NCBI GenBank assembly: GCA_002914805.1
Contig: JXTB01000284.1
Coordinates: 202,433-266,432 of the forward strand
Length of the DNA stretch: 64,000 nt
Reading direction: 5' to 3'
DNA from: Parasponia andersonii
Taxonomy: Eukaryota; Streptophyta; Magnoliopsida; Rosales; Cannabaceae
Shown here: positions 58,774-64,000 of the stretch, one piece after another
How the letters are laid out: every line of letters begins with the position of its first letter
Position numbering within the stretch: the stretch's first letter is position 1
The notes under the pieces: model-generated
Told to the model about the DNA's origin: nothing
Database searches by the model: none
What the model saw: the letters and a program-made list of their open reading frames with translations, nothing else
Position numbers and translations under genes: made by a program

Positions 58774-60032
58774 AAAGTTTAGTTCTTTTAGTATATAGAG
58801 TTTGGAATACGTTAAAAAGGAAGGTCCTAATTCCTTGCACCCAATAGTTGGAAGGTATTTCCTTTAAATATATATTATTTTCTCTATGACGTGTTAATGA
58901 TTAGGCTAATTTGGTAGAATTATAGATTTTAAAGAAAACACTTTTAGTTGTCTTGAAGAAAAAATCTGTTGTAGCATAAAGTAGCCGAGTATTTGGTAAA
59001 CTATAATTTTAAAGTGTTGTGACTTGAAAAAACTATATTAAAGTGTTAAGTCAACTGCATGATTGAATTATTATGCAAACATAAAAAGATCAAAATAAAC
59101 ATCATTATACAATTATGCATATTTAAAAAAAAAAAACACTTTTAGTTGTGCTGAAGGAAAAATCTACTGTAGCGTAAAGTAGCTGAGTATTTAGTAAACT
59201 ATAATTTTAAAGTATTGTGACTTGAAAAAACTGTATTAAAGTGTTTAGTAAACTGTATAATTGAATTGTTATGCAAATATGAAATGACCAAAATAAACAT
59301 CATTATACAATTATGCATATTTATAGAAAGAGCTTATTAATATTTTTTTACAATCGTACATATTTGTACATACTAAACATATTAATATTTTTTTAAAAAA
59401 AACATTGATGTGAAAATAAACTCAATTAAATTTGTTGCTCAGTTAAATTTATTTTATTTTCTTTTAATTTACTTTATTTTCTTCTGAATTTAAAATTTCA
59501 ATAAAGAATCAATTTGGTTACTTCAAAATAATTAATATAAAGAGTATTTTAGTCAATTATTATTTAAATATATTAATAATTTTTTTAAAAAAATTGATAC
59601 GAAAATAAACTCAATTAAATGTTTAGCATTTTTGCTTTTAAATGAGGGTATTTTGGTAATTATGATTTATTCATTAAAAAATAGTGCATATTTACACATA
59701 ATCATTTAGTCAAAATTACCTTAGACTAACTTTGACTTTTGACGATAAGTTTGTCAAAAATTATTAAATAATCTAATTTTTAAGATTTTATCAAATATCT
59801 TTTAGCCTATAAGCTTATAGACTATTCGAAAAATATTTTTAACTTGTTAAAAAATTAAACCAAACTAAGCCGTATTCCACTTTCCAAGGACGTCTTATGC
59901 CCTACAGGCGACTAAATTTCCTTAGACTACATAAGAGAAACATATTGATCATTTATTTATTTTATGTGTCCTACTCCTTATGTATTAGAAATTAGATCAT
60001 ATTTTGCCATGTTACTCACTCAAAAGTAGTTA
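58067..60032 (+). repeat. 3' LTR of the chromovirus (start certain, end not) and AT-rich DNA
   Basis: TGTCATAACTCAAATTC starts right after the polypurine tract at 58067, as expected for an LTR. I cannot place its end, because no second copy is in the window. The interval includes a TA microsatellite (about 58718-58770), the 198-bp duplication at 58936-59330 and AT-rich sequence with a diverged repeat ('gaaaataaactcaattaaat' at about 59411 and 59601). No gene is seen. Confidence 0.6.
58936..59330 (+). repeat. 198-bp tandem duplication
   Basis: 58936-59133 and 59134-59330 match ('cacttttagttg', 'taaagtagc.gagtattt.gtaaactataattttaaagt', 'caaaataaacatcattatacaattatgcatattta'). Confidence 0.85.
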
Positions 60033-60747
60033 TGTTGTGCGGTCTAAAATCTTATATGTTGGTCAATACCAAAAAGGTAGAAGTTGACCAAGTGAATGTG
60101 TCAGGTCGCATGAGTAAGATTAAGTACGACCTCTTCCGAAAGAGTTAAGTGCGACCTCCACCACATAAGTTAGTGCGATCTCTTCCGAACGAGTTAAGTA
60201 TGACCTCCACCGTATAAGTTAGTACGACCTCCTCCGAACGAGTTAAATACGACCAGAATAAAAAGGAAACTAGACTAAGCTTCGTCAAACATGTAACCTA
60301 CAAAGAAAGGAAAACAAAAGTTTCTATTTTCAGATCGACCAATCATCTCATTTAAGTTATTATCCAGTTATATTATTACTCGAATTGTATTATCTAATTA
60401 TATAGTTACTCATCCTCACAATTGGGAAACATTGAGCTATCCTCACCTATATAAAGAGAGTTCAATGTTTTAGTGGGGGATCTCTCTTGAATCTTTGATC
60501 TTTTATCTTTGAGATCTTTTGGGAACCTTTTAAACTCTTGCTTCTTCTTTTCGGACAATACATTATAATTTTGAGCTCTTGTAATTCTCTAGAAAATAGT
60601 AAAAATAAAACAGTGGACATAGGCTCATTTTTTTTTAGGGCTGAACCACTATAAAATCTTTGTCTCTTTGTTTGCTCAGATTAATTAACCCTTTTCATAC
60701 ATAAGCCATATTTTGTAATTTTTTCAAATTTATTGTTGACAAAACCT
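60033..60747 (+). repeat. LTR of Tat element D
   Basis: It starts TGTTGTGCGGTCTAAAAT (compare 562 on the minus strand) and has a TATA box (CTATATAAAGAGAG near 60448). The outer end is near TTTATTGTTGACA (about 60740). It is the fuller copy of the LTR fragment at 388-562. Confidence 0.7.
60118..60256 (+). repeat. Alternating A/B tandem repeat in the U3 of LTR D
   Basis: About five 25-base units in the order A-B-A-B-A. A units read 'cgacctcttccgaa.gagttaagt' and B units read 'cgacctccaccrtataagttagt'. LTR piece 388-562 keeps a single A unit. Confidence 0.8.
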
Positions 60748-61164
60748 ACATCTTCTTTCAACGCGACGTAGCGTTCTGGATTCATAGCTCTTCTTTTCTA
60801 CCGTACAGGCTTCTTTGTTGGATCTATGTTAAGACGGTGGCATATGATATTCGGATCGATCCCGACCATGTTCGAATGTTGCCACGCGAAGACATCCAAG
60901 TTAGATTCCAGAAAAGTGACCAATAGAGCTCGCACAGGTTCTTGAAACTTCGCTCCAATCTTTAAAATCTTAGAGGACCTGTCAAATAGCAAATCCTCCA
61001 AGTCTTCAATGGGTCCTGTTTTGACCTCTCCATCGATTTCTCGAGGGTCGAGATCTTCGCTTGTCGTTTCGACTGATGTTTCACCTGACGGAGGTTTTGT
61101 CAACAATAAATTTGAAAAAATTACAAAATGTGGCTTGTGTGTGAAAATGATTAATTAATCTGAG
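60675..61164. repeat. 73-bp inverted repeat around a 344-bp inverted pol piece
   Basis: The left arm 60675-60747 and right arm 61092-61164 are reverse complements with a few mismatches (ctcagattaattaa...tttattgttgacaaaacct). The left arm is the end of LTR D. The loop carries a minus-strand pol fragment. Confidence 0.85.
60748..61106 (-). pseudogene. Inverted Tat pol piece (protease-RT linker)
   Basis: On the minus strand: SGETSVETTSEDLDPREIDG, then EPVRALLVTFLESNLDVFAWQHSNM and GIDPNIICHRLNIDP, a TAG, then KRRAMNPERYVALKEDV. This is the segment that joins protease to RT in Tat elements (compare FAWSHDD...DPAHA in Tat-1). It lies opposite in orientation to the integrase on its right and stops where the inverted-repeat arm begins. 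Confidence 0.85.
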
Positions 61165-61870
61165 ATCTACCGTTATGATCTGCCGTTATGGTATACCACA
61201 TACCATAATTTCTAATAATAGGAAACAATTTGACTGCGATGAGTTCCGTAACTTCTACAACAACTTAGGCATCAAGAAGAATATTTCTACTGTTGTTCAT
61301 CTACAAACCAATGGACAGGTCGAAGTGATAAATAAAATACTTAAAAACAATATAAAGGCAAAGTTGGAAGAGCATAAAGGAACTTGACTAGAGGTACTCC
61401 CTGAAGTTTTATAGGCTTATCGCACCACTCAACGAACTACTACCGGAGAAAGTCCATTCTCTTTAGCTTGCGGATATGAAGCAATGGTTCTAGTTGAAAT
61501 TGGTGCGAGCTCTTTACGACGATCAACCTATGAGCAAGATCGCAACAAAACACTAATGAGGATTGAGCTCGATCTTTTAGAAGAAAGGCACGAGTAGTCT
61601 CAGCTTCGAATCGCATTATGTCAACAGCGCACTGCTCGATATTATAACTCTAAAGTCAGACGAAGAGGATTTGAAGTTGGTAACCTTGTTCTTCGGCAAG
61701 TCCTACATAATAATAAAGAGCACGGTGCTGGAATATTTGGACCCTCTTGAAAAGGACCGTATGTTATTGATGTCATCATTCGACCTAGGACATACAAGTT
61801 AGCTCGCATTGATGGACAAAAGATCGAGCATGCGTGGAATACCGAACAACTTCGTCGCTATTATCAGTAA
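61165..61870 (+). pseudogene. Integrase C-terminal half of element D
   Basis: It starts at ICRYGIPHTIISNNRKQFDCDEF, where the catalytic Asp of the usual SDN is replaced by Asn. NGQVEVINKILKNN keeps the Glu. Several TAG/TGA stops follow (about 61386, 61411, 61594), then the C-terminal stretch to TAA at 61868. It is closely parallel to element A 2680-3374. A short 13-base tandem word (atct.ccgttatg) lies at 61166-61189. Confidence 0.85.
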
Positions 61871-61934
61871 ATTTTCATGTATACCTTCATTTATTCATCA
61901 TTTATCAATAAAGATATCTACTTATTTATCGTTC

Positions 61935-62056
61935 ATTATTCATCATTCGTTGATCGTCATTCGTTGTTCGTCATTTATTGATCGTCATTCGTTGATCGTC
62001 ATTTGTTGATCGTCATTCGTTGATCGTCATTCGTTAATCATCATTCGTCATCATCA
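61935..62056 (+). repeat. 14-bp tandem repeat (tcgtcattcgttga)n
   Basis: About eight units of 'tcgtcattcgttga' with small changes. It sits just after the integrase stop; element A has only a degenerate version at 3400-3510. Following DNA to 62713 is the conserved non-coding spacer. Confidence 0.85.
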
Positions 62057-62713
62057 ATAAGGGTGTCTCCTCATCAATCATTTGATTTGGTATCTTTTAT
62101 AGTTTTATGGCAGTCTTCGAATACCATAAGACTCGGGGGGCAGTGGGATCAGAATATTATCTCCTACTCACTTCCTAAGGGGCTATGCAAAATATCCATT
62201 TAGAGGGGTTGGAATTTTAGATATTTTAGATCGCCGAAATATCGAAAATTCCTTAAAATCTTAGAATTTTCTCCTCGCTTCATGCCCTAGCATGTCGTAT
62301 TACGTAATTTTCCTCCTCGAACAACAAAATAACTAAGCAAAACGTTCATTGTTCGATGTGATATATTGCTATATTTACATTTTACCATGAAACTTTTCTA
62401 TAACAGAATTGAGTTTGTATCACTCATACTTGCTGTTTTCTTAAGCGACCTAACCTATCTTAACACAATCATTTTAAGTGTGTTGGATTAGAATCGAATA
62501 GCATACCGATCAGTCACCTAGTGATTGACTACTTGGTTAAATTAATTAACTTCAATATTATGACTTAGTGTATTGATTGTTTTGCAGGAATAAACATCTA
62601 ATAAAGAAAGCATTCATTTATTGATAAAAGCTCGCACCTGTATGCAAGAAAAGAAATACAAATAAGAAGGGAACCAAGCCCGTATTGTTCTGAAGTTAAA
62701 AAATAAAAAAATT

Positions 62714-63793
62714 TTATGCTGATGTGCTCGCTCCACCATCTTTAGCTTTGGTAGCTTCCACTTCCTTCCAACTCCAGACAAGCTCGACCACGTCTTCGCC
62801 AAGGATGGAAAAGTCGAAATTCGGATGCTCGCATAAGATGTTATATATAATGGTCGACGAGACGATGTCACTGGCTCTCTTCGAGCTCTTTGACTTCAGT
62901 GGCCTTGAATTCTTCAGTAGCCTTATGAGCCGCCTCTATCATCGCCTCCTTCATGCGATCCGGATGCTCAGAGATAGTCTTTTCAAGCTCTTTAATTTTT
63001 TCCTCGAGCTTCTCCTTGGCCAGACTTTCGAGCAGCTGCTGCTTCTCTAAATCGAAGGCTTTTTTCTCCTCCTTGCGAGCCTTCTCTGAGTCCTCGAATG
63101 CTTGGGTTATCTTTTCGACTTTTTTGGCTTTCTCCAAATACTCAAGGACTGAGTCATATATCAGGATAGCAGCTGCAGCAGTCTGAAAATATAACACATT
63201 AATACCAGAAAAATGCGTTGAAAAGAGAAAATAAAAGATGCTTACATTCGCTAACATCCTTATTGCAGATTCGAAGGCAACCTTGGTTGATCGTCGCTTT
63301 ATCCTCTCTCAGCCATCTTCAGACGTGAAGCGATCAATGAAAACTGCGCTCATACTAGCCTTCTCCGGTAATTGGTTAAGAAGTGCGAAAAGCTCCTCGT
63401 CTTTATCAATTTGGTTCGGTTCCGAAGAAGTAGCAGTCTCCTTAGATGGATCAGGATGGCTCACAGTTTGAGGCTAAGGAGGAGATGAGCTTGTTGGGAT
63501 ATCCTCGAAGGCAACTTTTCGTTTCTTGGAAGTGTCGACCTTCTCTTTCCCTTTTGACGTCGATGGAGGTGTGCTCTCTGGCGTCTTAGACTTTGCCATT
63601 GACCCCAGAGTAGAAGACGGTGCTCGTAGTCCGCTACCAATAACCATTTCTATACAGAAGTTAGTCAGCATACGAGGTGACATAATACGATGATGATAAA
63701 AAATATATATATATATAATTACCTTCTTGCTGTTGAGAAGCTGGTGGTAATGCGGTTTCTGGAGATGATAGTTCTGAGGTTGTAGGGGTGGTA
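62714..63793 (-). pseudogene. Antisense ORF of element D, C-terminal part
   Basis: It has the same layout as element A: Ser/Lys-rich block (TSKGKEKVD, VAFEDIPTSSSPP, 63683-63474), a break near 63240 where element A also breaks (possible intron at MLANVS), then a coiled coil (63180-62868: EKLEEKIKELEKTISEHPDRMKEA) and a tail ending at TAA 62714 after a frameshift near 62872. The N-terminal part is cut off by the LTR starting at 63794. Confidence 0.75.
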
Positions 63794-64000
63794 TGTAATG
63801 CCCTCTTTATCCTCCTACTACTAGTGGAAATTTATTAACTTTTTATTTACAAGGCGTTACTTTTGGAAGATAATCCCATAATTATTTTTCCAAAATACGG
63901 ACCAATTCGAACTTTTTATTTTCTTTAAAACTCTATGGATATGTGACTTTACTTCTATACATAATCAGTATATACATATATTACACAATGAAACATATTA
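63794..64000. repeat. Start of another LTR, cut by the window edge
   Basis: Similarity to element A's antisense ORF stops here and TGTAATGCCC begins, like the TGTAACRCCC openings of many plant gypsy LTRs. Only 207 bases are visible, so orientation and type are open. Confidence 0.4.

Noticed and set aside
61935..62056. Short regular repeats that might suggest a CRISPR array
   Set aside because: The units are contiguous 14-mers without unique spacers, and the context is a plant retrotransposon.

Overview
This window is nuclear DNA from a flowering plant, most likely a eudicot. It holds one intron-rich plant gene set in AT-rich intergenic DNA and a dense, nested pile of decayed plant transposable elements (Ty3/gypsy Tat-type and chromovirus, Ty1/copia, an L1-type LINE and hAT). 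I see no rRNA, tRNA, CRISPR or prokaryotic-type operon. The species cannot be named from the sequence.

Layout. 1-387: edge of a Ty1/copia element. 388-6304: rearranged Tat-type gypsy element A (LTR piece on the minus strand, pol on the plus strand, antisense ORF on the minus strand). 7570-9005: minus-strand remnant of a hAT transposon. 10833-15894: the only clearly intact host gene, a 13-exon kinesin-7 (KIN-7E/7F-like) on the minus strand, with a probable leader and promoter up to about 17.9 kb that carry mitosis-type MSA motifs. 18958-31353: full-length Tat-type retrotransposon (Tat-1) with 838/837-bp LTRs and a perfect 5-bp target duplication (tatag). 31.4-43.4 kb: AT-rich intergenic DNA with two probable solo LTRs (34540-35294 and 40844-42848), each flanked by a 5-bp duplication. 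43440-45838: LINE in two opposite orientations. 45839-54981: second Tat copy (Tat-2), cut off inside its antisense ORF. 54982-58066 plus the LTR from 58067: chromovirus lacking its 5' half. 60033-63793: Tat element D, a relative of A, containing a 73-bp inverted repeat around an inverted pol piece. 63794-64000: start of another LTR cut by the window edge.

How the parts work together. The kinesin would act in dividing cells as a microtubule motor; the MSA motifs fit G2/M expression. In all four Tat copies the order is gag-protease-RT-RNase H-second RNase H-integrase on the plus strand, then a non-coding spacer (tandem arrays in Tat-1 and Tat-2), then a long minus-strand ORF before the 3' LTR. 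All retroelement genes carry stops and frameshifts, many of them C-to-T or G-to-A, as expected for methylated, silenced DNA. I did not find a convincing undescribed system. The most interesting items are the conserved antisense ORF, nonsense codons shared by Tat-1 and Tat-2, the twin-priming-like LINE, the 73-bp inverted-repeat structure, and the MSA-bearing kinesin promoter.
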